Shown here piece after piece: positions 1-6,799 of a stretch of 13,926 nucleotides of DNA; the first letter of the stretch is position 1, and the number at the start of each line of letters is the position of its first letter. The position numbers were made by a program, and so were the translations under genes. Under the pieces are notes generated by a model that saw nothing but the letters and a program-made list of their open reading frames with translations, made no database searches and had not been told where the DNA came from. Origin of the DNA: Candidatus Sumerlaeota bacterium (lineage in GTDB: Bacteria; Sumerlaeota; T1SED10-198M); NCBI GenBank assembly GCA_003554345.1, contig PWGE01000166.1, positions 1 to 13,926 of the forward strand. Reading direction: 5' to 3'.

Positions 1-354
1 TAGAATCCTTGAATAAATGTTTTACATCAATGATACGTGGATGAAGTCAAGATAAGGCCAGAAAGAAAAAGAAACCAGAAAATTTGCATCGATGGACAGG
101 ATATGCAGGATATCAGAAAAAATTAATCTCATCAGATCCGAAAAAAGAAATGTAACAAGGATTGACAGGATGAAACAGGATGCCAGAGAAAAGATGATGT
201 TATCAGATCCTGGAAACTGAGTAGTATCTTTTTTTTCGTGTTTTTTCGTGTTTTTCGTGGTTTATTCTTATCTGAAAATAGAACCCTACAAATATAGTAC
301 CCGTTGCTAAAAAAACTTGCACTTCATGAGTGTATTTCTGCTGTTCCCGGGAGC

Positions 355-394
355 GCCGATCTCTGACTTACAGTCTGCCTATGGCGGAATCGGC
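355..394. repeat. Nested stem-loop module (R1 copy)
   Basis: GCCGAT at 355-360 is the exact reverse complement of ATCGGC at 389-394. Between them lies a smaller imperfect hairpin (TCTGCC TAT GGCGGA, 374-388). The same outer stem occurs at 5950/6010 and 11136/11174, so the outer pair is kept while the inside varies. Confidence 0.7.
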
Positions 395-444
395 ATCTTA
401 TTCTTATTCTGCAAGTTCACTCTGGCGGATTCATCATGGGTGGC

Positions 445-462
445 GTCAGCACTCGTGCTGAC
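445..462. repeat. Variable-arm hairpin (R1 copy)
   Basis: GTCAGCAC (445-452) and GTGCTGAC (455-462) form a perfect 8-bp inverted repeat with a 2-nt spacer. It sits in the slot that holds different arm sequences in R2 and R4. The flanking bases match the other copies on the opposite strand. Confidence 0.75.
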
Positions 463-678
463 ATGAATAACTCCACTGAAAATAAATCTATTAAAGTCTG
501 TCTGATTCCGTGATCCTATATCTCCTATTGCTCATATTGGTCCTATCTGGTCATATTTATTCTGAAAGTTTACTCTAATGGGCTGTAAGTCCGCTTGTGA
601 CGGATTCATGATTAGTGATGCCTGTGCCGGTATAAGGATCTTAAGCAGCGAAACGGTGTTATCCCTCTTTCTTCCTGA

Positions 679-706
679 TTGCAGTTTGGGGGAAGTTATT
701 TACAAT
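679..706 (+). promoter_or_regulatory. Possible promoter of argJ
   Basis: TTGCAG (679-684) and TACAAT (701-706) are separated by 16 nt. This is a weak sigma-70-like match that would start transcription near 713, leaving a leader of about 26 nt before the ATG at 739. It is the best candidate seen upstream but is not strong. Confidence 0.3.
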
Positions 707-726
707 ACAAGAATCAGCATTATGTG

Positions 727-732
727 AAGGAG
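727..732 (+). promoter_or_regulatory. Ribosome binding site deciding the argJ start
   Basis: AAGGAG lies 6 nt before the ATG at 739. The frame is open back to a TTG at 679, but that codon has no comparable site and overlaps the likely -35 box, so 739 is preferred. Confidence 0.75.
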
Positions 733-738
733 AGAAGT

Positions 739-1908
739 ATGCAGCACGTATTACCGGAGGGATATTCTGTAGGCGGTTATTGTGCCGGGCTGAAAAAATG
801 GGAAAAAGAAGATGTGGGTATCATTCTTTCAGAGACACCGGCAACGACGGCAGGCATCTTTACCGTCAATAAATTTCAGGCAGCTCCTGTGTATATTTGC
901 AAAGAGCATATTGATAATAATATATGTGCTGTACTTGCCAACAGCGGCTGTGCAAATGCCTGTACCGGCACGGAGGGTTATGAAAATGCTTTTTCCACGT
1001 TGCGTCAGGCGGCGCGCCGATTTGCCGTTCAGTCTTCTCAGATTTTGCCGGCTTCCACGGGGGTCATAGGTAAACAGCTGGAAGTTACAAAAATTAACAG
1101 GGCTATAGAAAAAGTGGAGACCGGCTTTATAGAGAAGCATCTGCAGGCTTTTGCCCGTTCTATTATGACGACCGATACCTTTCCCAAGATAGTGAGTCGA
1201 CAACTTTCTTTGAAAAAAGGTCCGGCAACCATTACGGCTTTCAGCAAGGGGGCGGGAATGATAGCTCCCAACATGGCTACCATGCTGGTATTTATATTAA
1301 CTGACGTAGATATTAAAAAAAGTCTTTTACATCAGATGCTTTCTCAAGCAGCTGATAGTACGTATCACAGTATTTCCGTGGATGGTGATATGAGCACCAA
1401 TGATAGCGTATTCTGTTTAGCCAATGGGCGTGCTGGGTCCATTAAAGGCAAAGAGGATTACTTTTATGAGCAGTTAAAGGGGGTAATGGAGGAGTCGGCA
1501 CGCTTGATAGTAAAAGACGGAGAAGGTGCCACCAAGCTCATTACCGTTGAAGTGAAATCGGCTCCATCAAAAGAAGTGGCTCATGGTATTGCCATGAAGG
1601 TGGCACGTTCCAACCTGGTGAAGACTGCTTTCTTCGGAGAAGATGCCAATTGGGGACGTATTATCAGCGCTGCCGGTAGTTACGAGGGAGATTTTGATCC
1701 CCGACCTATGGAGGTATATATTGGACCTCACCTTTTATTTAAAAACCTTGTACCGCTTGATTTTGATGAAGAAAAGGTGACCCGTACCCTGCAAGAAGAT
1801 GAGATAACCGTGTGTATTGATCTGAATCAAGGAGAAGCAGGTGCCAGAGCCTGGACCTGTGACTTTTCTTATGAATACGTCAGAATCAATGCCGACTATC
1901 GTACTTAG
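739..1908 (+). CDS. argJ: Glutamate N-acetyltransferase / amino-acid N-acetyltransferase ArgJ
   Basis: ArgJ moves the acetyl group from N-acetylornithine to glutamate in cyclic arginine synthesis, and in some members also uses acetyl-CoA; it acts in the cytosol. With the 739 start the protein has 389 residues, normal for the family. Visible family marks are NSGCANACTG (about 68-77), the oxyanion-hole STG (106-108), and the self-cleavage segment KGAGMIAPNMATML (about 170-183), in which T181 would be the nucleophile freed when the chain splits into alpha and beta subunits. DGDMSTND (about 215-222) and the C-terminal NADYRT are also present. Nothing key is missing. No other arginine gene is in the window, so it is an orphan here. 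Whether it is mono- or bifunctional cannot be told from sequence alone. Its stop overlaps the convergent radical SAM gene by 4 bp. Confidence 0.96.
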   Translation: MQHVLPEGYSVGGYCAGLKKWEKEDVGIILSETPATTAGIFTVNKFQAAPVYICKEHIDNNICAVLANSGCANACTGTEGYENAFSTLRQAARRFAVQSSQILPASTGVIGKQLEVTKINRAIEKVETGFIEKHLQAFARSIMTTDTFPKIVSRQLSLKKGPATITAFSKGAGMIAPNMATMLVFILTDVDIKKSLLHQMLSQAADSTYHSISVDGDMSTNDSVFCLANGRAGSIKGKEDYFYEQLKGVMEESARLIVKDGEGATKLITVEVKSAPSKEVAHGIAMKVARSNLVKTAFFGEDANWGRIISAAGSYEGDFDPRPMEVYIGPHLLFKNLVPLDFDEEKVTRTLQEDEITVCIDLNQGEAGARAWTCDFSYEYVRINADYRT

Positions 1909-3341
1909 GACGAAAAAAATATTTTACGAAAAGCCTTACATTTGGCTTTAAATTCAGACAGTGAACGGAGGCGAAGAATCTCGCGCAGAATTTTTTGAGG
2001 ACGCAGGTAAAAAGCTTTCATGGCTTTTTTTTGCCAGAATTGAAGGCGTTCTGCTGGCAGATGGGGATACGAAATGACCGCACTTCCTTCTTCTTCAAAT
2101 GCTTCCCATTTTCTGGTTGTTAAGAGGGAATGGTTACGGGCGTATTGGTAAAACTCCGTTCCCGGAAAAGGGGTGGCAATATGAAAATTGACAAAGTCAG
2201 GACGCAGTTTTCTGGCAAAACGAATGGTTTTTTTGATGGTCTGCTCTGTTTCTCCCGGTAAACCCAGTATGAAATAGCCAAAACTCAGAATACCTGCTTT
2301 GCGGGTAACTTTAATAGCTTTTCTTATATCCTCACTTGTGATATCTTTTCGGGCACTTTTCAGAATGTCAGGATGGGGGCTTTCAATACCGTAAGAAACC
2401 ATCAGGCAACCACTTTCTTTCATGGCTTGAAGCATTGGTAAATCTACTGCATCTACCCGGCTGTTGCAAATCCATCGGAGGGGGGTGGCTAACTCTTTGA
2501 GGGCTTTGCAGAAATCCATCACCCATTGACGGGAAAAAGTAAAAGAATCAGTCATGAACACCAGGTTTTTAATTTCGTATCGTTGAGTAATAAGTTCGAT
2601 TTCTCTGATAACATTTTCTACGCTTCTCAAGCGCACTTTACTTCCCCATACCCTGCCTGCCCGGCAGAAAGTACAGCGATACGGACAGCCGCGGGACGGT
2701 ATAATAGTTACAAATGGTTCATTATTAAAAAACGGCATGGTATAGCGCTCTAATCTCATCAGGCAGCGTTCCGGGAAAGGAAGATTATCCAGGTTTGTAA
2801 CATAGGATGGTGTATGATTCACATGTATAGAACCGTCATCCTGTTTGAATGCCAGGGCGGGAATGTCCTTTGCTTTTGATCTCCAGGATTTAAAGAAATC
2901 TTTCCAGATGGGAACCAGGAAAGAAAGGGTGTTTTCTGCTTCATTGATTAATACGAAGTCTATTTCTTCGCTTTTACAGGTTTCTTCGGTATAGACTGAT
3001 GAATGTGTCCCCACCATCCCTATCAGGCTTTCTGGTAGATATTCTTTAATAAGGCGGGCATTTTGCAAATCATTGTTGAAAGTAGGGGTGGTGGTCAACA
3101 TGATAATGACGGAGGGTTTGTGATTGAGAAGATATAACTTGAGGTTCTCAAAATGCAGGTGGGGCAGCATACCGTCCCAGAAGAGAGGTTGAGCTCCACT
3201 CTCCCCGGCAACGGCTGCAAGTGAGGCAAGACCGGTGGGCGGCCAGTATTCGCCGGCAATACTTTTGCGCCCACAGCGACCAACTTCTTTCATATAGACG
3301 GATCCCATTAAGTGCGGTGGATTGAGAAAAAGAATTTTCAT
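1905..3341 (-). CDS. B12-binding-type radical SAM protein (BchE/methyltransferase-like class)
   Basis: A 478-residue cytosolic protein. Residues 1 to about 145 look like the Rossmann-type cobalamin-binding domain found ahead of many radical SAM cores; it starts MKILFLNPP, but the classic DxHxxG cobalamin-ligand motif is not visible, which is common in this class. The radical SAM core begins near 210 with C219, C223 and C226 (CPYRCTFC, CX3CX2C), which bind the 4Fe-4S cluster that cleaves S-adenosylmethionine. YGIES (317-321) and GLPGE (360-364) are typical of the core, and a basic C-terminal tail follows. Such enzymes methylate or rearrange unreactive carbon centres; the substrate here is unknown. 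The start overlaps the stop of the S66 peptidase gene as ATGA (4 bp), implying translational coupling; its own GGAGG lies about 16 nt upstream, rather far. It converges on argJ. Confidence 0.92.
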   Translation of the reverse strand: MKILFLNPPHLMGSVYMKEVGRCGRKSIAGEYWPPTGLASLAAVAGESGAQPLFWDGMLPHLHFENLKLYLLNHKPSVIIMLTTTPTFNNDLQNARLIKEYLPESLIGMVGTHSSVYTEETCKSEEIDFVLINEAENTLSFLVPIWKDFFKSWRSKAKDIPALAFKQDDGSIHVNHTPSYVTNLDNLPFPERCLMRLERYTMPFFNNEPFVTIIPSRGCPYRCTFCRAGRVWGSKVRLRSVENVIREIELITQRYEIKNLVFMTDSFTFSRQWVMDFCKALKELATPLRWICNSRVDAVDLPMLQAMKESGCLMVSYGIESPHPDILKSARKDITSEDIRKAIKVTRKAGILSFGYFILGLPGETEQTIKKTIRFARKLRPDFVNFHIATPFPGTEFYQYARNHSLLTTRKWEAFEEEGSAVISYPHLPAERLQFWQKKAMKAFYLRPQKILREILRLRSLSEFKAKCKAFRKIFFSS

Positions 3342-4408
3342 GGTTGGGAAAAGGGATCCTCCGAAATGGATAAATGAGGTTCTTTTGAGCTCATGCGTAC
3401 CGGGGCTCCTATGGGAAGAGGAAGATTATCACGAATGTGCCCAACAGGGAAATCATAAATAATCGGATAGTCATATTCTCCCAGGAGGTCATCAAAAACT
3501 ACTTCCAGGGTATAATCAGGTTCCTCATCGTAGCCTTCAATATTGACAAATCTGCCCAGTATTAATCCATTGAGTTTATCCAGAGCTCCGGAAAGCTTTA
3601 TCTGGGTTAACATGCGGTCGATTTTGTAAAGGGGTTCTCCTACATCTTCCAGGAAAAGGATTTTGCCATCCCAGTCAGGTTCATAGGGGGTACCTATCAT
3701 TGAGGAAACAAGGCTCAGGTTGCCTCCGATGAGTTGTCCGCTGGCACTGCCGGAGTTCAAAGTTTGTACCTCAATGGAGTCGACGGCATTTTCCTGGTGT
3801 CCGCCCCAGTCTGAGAGGCTGATGGAATCGTTATCTTCCGCAAGGATGAGGGCTTTGAGATGTTCGAGAGCATAGGGACGTGGCTGAGGATTTCCCCAGA
3901 GGAAAATGACGCCGGTAGAATGAACAGAAGGGAAGCCGGCTTTTGACTGCAGGGCAAAATGCAAAGCGGTGTTATCTGAAAACCCGACGAATATTTTCGG
4001 GTTTTCCCGGATTGTTTCCCAGTCTAAGTGGTCTAATATGCGCATAGCGCCATATCCGCCGGCAATGGTAAAAATGGCTTTCACTTCAGGATTGGTGATC
4101 ATTTCCATGAACTCTTCGGCGCGCACCTCATCTCTGCCGGCTAAGGCTCCATATTTTCGCTCTCGCAGATCTTCACGATAGATAACATTGAGACCCTGAT
4201 TTTCCAGGGCTTTTATCCCTTTTTCGAACATCTCGATATCATAGCGGGTTAAAGAATTGGCTGGAGCAATAACACCTACTGTATTTCCCTCTTGCAATAA
4301 GGATGGTGCCTCCAGCCGTGCTTTAGTTTTATTTTCAGCTTCAGACGACAGCGTAACACTGAAAATGAAGCATACAACAAATAGAATAAAAAAGCGTGTT
4401 TTTCTCAT
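3338..4408 (-). CDS. Exported LD-carboxypeptidase, peptidase family S66
   Basis: A 356-residue serine peptidase of the LdcA/MccF family. LdcA-type members remove the terminal D-alanine from murein tetrapeptides during cell-wall recycling; MccF-type members cleave peptide-nucleotide antibiotics. The expected Ser-Glu-His triad is visible: S144 in VGFSDNT, E254 in LFLEDVGEP, and H324 in VGHIRDNLPLPIG. APANS (48-52) and AGGYG (116-120) are also typical. Unlike cytosolic LdcA it begins with a signal peptide (MRKTR, a hydrophobic run 6-20, likely cut after A24), so it is probably periplasmic; no lipobox is seen. GGGAGGG sits 5 nt before the ATG. It is the first gene of a two-gene operon with the radical SAM gene. 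LD-carboxypeptidase is the likelier role, but MccF-like specificity cannot be ruled out. Confidence 0.93.
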   Translation of the reverse strand: MRKTRFFILFVVCFIFSVTLSSEAENKTKARLEAPSLLQEGNTVGVIAPANSLTRYDIEMFEKGIKALENQGLNVIYREDLRERKYGALAGRDEVRAEEFMEMITNPEVKAIFTIAGGYGAMRILDHLDWETIRENPKIFVGFSDNTALHFALQSKAGFPSVHSTGVIFLWGNPQPRPYALEHLKALILAEDNDSISLSDWGGHQENAVDSIEVQTLNSGSASGQLIGGNLSLVSSMIGTPYEPDWDGKILFLEDVGEPLYKIDRMLTQIKLSGALDKLNGLILGRFVNIEGYDEEPDYTLEVVFDDLLGEYDYPIIYDFPVGHIRDNLPLPIGAPVRMSSKEPHLSISEDPFSQP

Positions 4409-4413
4409 AATTG

Positions 4414-4420
4414 CCCTCCC
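4414..4420 (-). promoter_or_regulatory. Ribosome binding site of the S66 peptidase gene
   Basis: On the minus strand GGGAGGG lies 5 nt upstream of the ATG at 4408. It supports this start, which also gives a well-formed signal peptide. Confidence 0.75.
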
Positions 4421-4434
4421 TGGATAATTAAAAT

Positions 4435-4443
4435 ATTATAACA
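4435..4443 (-). promoter_or_regulatory. Extended -10 promoter of the S66/radical SAM operon
   Basis: The minus strand reads TGTTATAAT, a perfect TATAAT with the TGn extension. No good -35 box is seen at 16-18 nt, which fits an extended -10 promoter. Transcription would start near 4428, with a leader of about 20 nt. Confidence 0.6.
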
Positions 4444-4507
4444 TATCCTGTTTTTACTTAGGGATTCAGGCTCTATAAAAAATTTATTGAAGATATTGAA
4501 AAAAAAG

Positions 4508-4536
4508 TTGCAGGAAGTAGAAAAAACAAGTATAAT
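4508..4536 (+). promoter_or_regulatory. Promoter of the pseudopilin gene
   Basis: TTGCAG (4508-4513), 17 nt, then a perfect TATAAT (4531-4536). The leader would be about 47 nt. It is divergent from the S66 promoter within a 181-bp shared intergenic region. Confidence 0.55.
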
Positions 4537-4577
4537 AAATTATATGAGATGAAAAGTTTTATACCACTATTTATAAT

Positions 4578-4585
4578 AAGGAGGT
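4578..4585 (+). promoter_or_regulatory. Strong ribosome binding site of the pseudopilin gene
   Basis: AAGGAGGT is 4 nt before the ATG at 4590 and 7 nt before the adjacent ATG at 4593. The second ATG has the better spacing, so the leader may begin MRKRG rather than MMRKRG. Confidence 0.75.
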
Positions 4586-4589
4586 CTTT

Positions 4590-5234
4590 ATGATGAGAAA
4601 AAGAGGGTTTACACTCATCGAACTTTTGATTGTTGTGGCAATTATTGCTATCCTGGCGGCAATTGCCATACCCAACTTTTTGCAGGCACAAACACGTGCT
4701 AAAATCTCGCGGGTCCAATCAGACCTGCGCACGTATGCCACAGGTCTGGAATCGTATTACGTGGACTACAATGCGTATCCCCCCATGGCAGATTATCCGG
4801 AACCGGCGGTAGAAGATGGGAGTTATACAGAACATTTTCATTCTCGTTTCCCCACTTATCTGACAACGCCTGTTGCCTATATCAGCAATATTTTGTACGA
4901 TCCCTTTATTCCTTCCGAAACCCATGAACTGATCCAGTTTGGAGAGGGTACTGAAATGGCGCGCCGTTACATCTATTTTAATTATTCTGAATTTATAGAG
5001 ACACTTGGTGATGACCCTGACCCGGACAGCTTTTTCGTCCGCATGCAAAGCCTCGTCGGTCCCTGGCTCACCTATAGCTGGGGTCCCAATACAGATTATG
5101 AAAACTCCCCAGCAGATTATGTTTACATTAACTATGATCCTACGAATGGAACCATAAGTCTGGGTAACATTTTCCGAACTCAAGCGCACTCTGAATCTCC
5201 ACCCTTTGAAGAGGAATTCGAAAGCTCCAGGTAG
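4590..5234 (+). CDS. Type IV pilin / type II secretion pseudopilin-like protein
   Basis: A 214-residue protein with a class III prepilin leader: a short basic MMRKR, then G6|F7 as the prepilin-peptidase cut site, followed by FTLIELLIVVAIIAILAAIA. Mature E5 (residue 11) is the conserved glutamate that aids filament assembly. The hydrophobic helix runs 7-29 and continues as an amphipathic helix to about 60 (QSDLRTYATGLESYYVDY). After it comes an acidic, tyrosine-rich globular part, with WGPNTDY near 164-170 and YDPTNGT near 182-188. The protein would sit in the inner membrane until built into a pilus or secretion pseudopilus. It is larger than a typical GspG and stands alone, with no assembly ATPase, platform protein or peptidase nearby, so its machine must be encoded elsewhere. 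Promoter and terminator show a single-gene unit. Confidence 0.9.
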   Translation: MMRKRGFTLIELLIVVAIIAILAAIAIPNFLQAQTRAKISRVQSDLRTYATGLESYYVDYNAYPPMADYPEPAVEDGSYTEHFHSRFPTYLTTPVAYISNILYDPFIPSETHELIQFGEGTEMARRYIYFNYSEFIETLGDDPDPDSFFVRMQSLVGPWLTYSWGPNTDYENSPADYVYINYDPTNGTISLGNIFRTQAHSESPPFEEEFESSR

Positions 5235-5262
5235 TACATAGTTCGAGGAATTACATGTCAAT

Positions 5263-5300
5263 AAAAGAGGAGGCGTTCCGAATAGACGCCTCCTTTTTTT
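5263..5300 (+). terminator. Rho-independent terminator after the pseudopilin gene
   Basis: AGGAGGCGT (5268-5276) pairs perfectly with ACGCCTCCT (5286-5294) around a 9-nt loop. A run of T follows to 5300, and an A run (5263-5266) precedes it. It starts 29 nt after the stop codon. Confidence 0.92.
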
Positions 5301-5949
5301 ATGGAATACATTTTGAACTCCTGGGAACGCTGTCAGTGTATGTATAATAAAATATTTTTGGTAAGACTTCTATCAACGAATTAATATTTTTTTTTGTAGT
5401 CGGCACATGAAGACGCTTGCTTTATGATAAAGAAAGAACCGCTTTAATGGTGCTTTTTTTACGGAAGGTGTACTTTAGTCAGCCAGAAAACAAAATATTC
5501 AACAGGGATATACAGAATAAAACTAGATGAAGACAAAAATGATTAAGAATACAGAATATTTGCATCGATGGACAGGATAATCAGGATAGGAAACAAAGAC
5601 AAACAAACCCCGGAATAAGAATGCATCACGAAAAATTTCCAGGCTCGCAAAGTGAACCCCATAGAAGATATATTGAGGAAGAACTCAAAGAAAACAAAGT
5701 CCGCAAATCCTTCAGAGTAAACTTTCAGGAAGACAGAAAATCAGCATCGGAAAAAAGAAGATGTAACAAGGATATACATAATGGAGAGGATACCGGAATA
5801 AGATAAAAGAGAGAATTATTGTCACCGGAATTATCTTTTTTTCGTGTTTTTCGTGGTTTATTCTTATCTGTAAATAGACTCTTCAAAATATAGTAAACGT
5901 TACTAAAAAAACTTATACTCCATTAGTGTATTTCTGGTTTCCTGGGAGC

Positions 5950-6010
5950 GCCGATCTCCGACTTACAGTTCACTATGGCGGTCTGAAAGTCCGCCTCTGG
6001 CGGAATCGGC
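5950..6010. repeat. Nested stem-loop module (R2 copy, enlarged)
   Basis: GCCGAT (5950-5955) pairs with ATCGGC (6005-6010). Inside is a perfect TCCGCC TCT GGCGGA hairpin (5990-6004). The interior is about 20 nt longer than in R1 or R3, as if an extra hairpin segment had been inserted without disturbing the outer stem. Confidence 0.7.
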
Positions 6011-6031
6011 ATCTTGTTCTTATTCTGCAAG

Positions 6032-6077
6032 TCCGCCTATGGCGGATTCATAATTGGTGGCGGCAGCCCTCGCGCTG
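6032..6077. repeat. Constant hairpin plus variable hairpin (R2 first copy)
   Basis: TCCGCC TAT GGCGGA (6032-6046) is the constant hairpin. The slot beside it carries CAGC (6064-6067) and GCTG (6074-6077), a shorter stem with mismatches compared with the R1 and R4 copies. Confidence 0.55.
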
Positions 6078-6365
6078 GCGTGAGGAACTCCTCTAAAAAT
6101 AGAACCTTTTTGAGACGCAAAATATTGCCTGGCTACCCTGAGATAATTTGACGTTTCTTTCAAAATATTTGTGATGGTCTTTTTTGCGAGCTTTTTTATC
6201 TTTTGCGATCTTGACTGATTCTTTGTCTTCTTTGCGGCTTGGCGACCTTTGCGTGATACTTTCTTTTTCTGAATTTTTTTTATTCTGAAAGTTCACTCTG
6301 GCGGATTCATGATTGGTGGCGGCAGCCTTTGCGCTGGCGTGAATAACTCCTCTGATGTCATTGGC

Positions 6366-6799
6366 CATTCTGAGTTGTACAATGTTGAGTCTCCACCTTT
6401 TGACAAATTGATGTTTCTTTCCGAAGGTTTAATGAGGGCATATTCGTGGTCGTTGTTTTTAGCAATATTGACTTTTCAAAGTCAATGGTTGTATCACTAG
6501 CAGAGAAATGATGTGAAATTATTACCGGGAGTTCCGGTTAAAAAATGTACATGCCCGAACACTTGTGTTTTTTTTTAATAAATGCTCCAACAATTCAGAA
6601 TAAATCCCTGCATATAATTAGAAAGTTAAAATAAGAATATGATCGGCGATACTAAAAGGAATGAAAAAATCAAGAGGTAAAAATTACAGCCTATGGGCAA
6701 AGAATTGTTCAGGTTATAAACTCATCAGCATTGAGGCCTGATCAATTTTAGAAAAATTTTCCATTCATTACGAAAGTTCCAAAAATGATGCTGACGATT
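6366..6799. other. Gene-free region between R2 and the MFS gene
   Basis: No convincing gene is seen. The left part (about 6366-6430) looks like a decayed copy of the R2 module at 6105-6180. A perfect 9-bp inverted repeat, ATTGACTTT / AAAGTCAAT, lies at 6467-6486 with a 2-nt loop and no T run. The rest is AT-rich with nothing recognised, including no clear terminator for the MFS gene. Confidence 0.5.

Larger units (their letters stand above)
60..640 (-). repeat. Mosaic intergenic repeat R1
   Basis: This gene-free stretch is built of modules that recur elsewhere in the window. In order it holds: GGACAGGAT-type short repeats (about 90-185, with a similar piece at 5562-5588); three tandem TTTTTCGTG units (231-260); a module of about 75 bp around 262-350; a nested-hairpin module (355-394); a variable-hairpin module (about 400-480); a CTCCTAT/TATAGGA-rich module (about 489-553, matching 13696-13765 on the opposite strand); and a decayed second variable-hairpin module (about 554-637). 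Most modules read on the minus strand relative to R3 and R4. No coding frame, transposase or tRNA is visible here. Confidence 0.85.
5540..6365 (-). repeat. Mosaic intergenic repeat R2
   Basis: This gene-free stretch repeats the R1 modules and adds others. It holds: a GGACAGGAT-type piece (5562-5588); TTTTTCGTG units (about 5836-5856); the module of about 75 bp (about 5860-5945); the nested stem (5950-6010); a TCCGCC/GGCGGA hairpin and variable-hairpin module (about 6020-6090); a module with GCGTCTC and AAATATTTG (about 6105-6180); a CGCAAAG-type module (about 6180-6275, shared with 13351-13440 and 13838-13926); and a second variable-hairpin module (about 6283-6360). Most modules read on the minus strand. 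The short open frames here are translations of repeats, not genes. Confidence 0.85.

Noticed and set aside
679-738. Longer argJ beginning at TTG 679
   Set aside because: It adds 20 residues not typical of ArgJ, has no good ribosome binding site and overlaps the likely promoter; ATG 739 has AAGGAG at 6 nt.
5621-5806. Open frame of 61 codons in R2
   Set aside because: Charged, low-complexity product from repeat sequence, with no ribosome site and no similarity to known families.
6093-6368. Minus-strand open frame of 91 codons in R2
   Set aside because: It is the reverse reading of CGCAAAG and hairpin modules also present in R4; the coding look is accidental.
6728-6745. Terminator of the MFS gene (ATCAG/CTGAT)
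   Set aside because: Only a 5-bp stem with a 9-nt loop and no clear T run on the minus strand.
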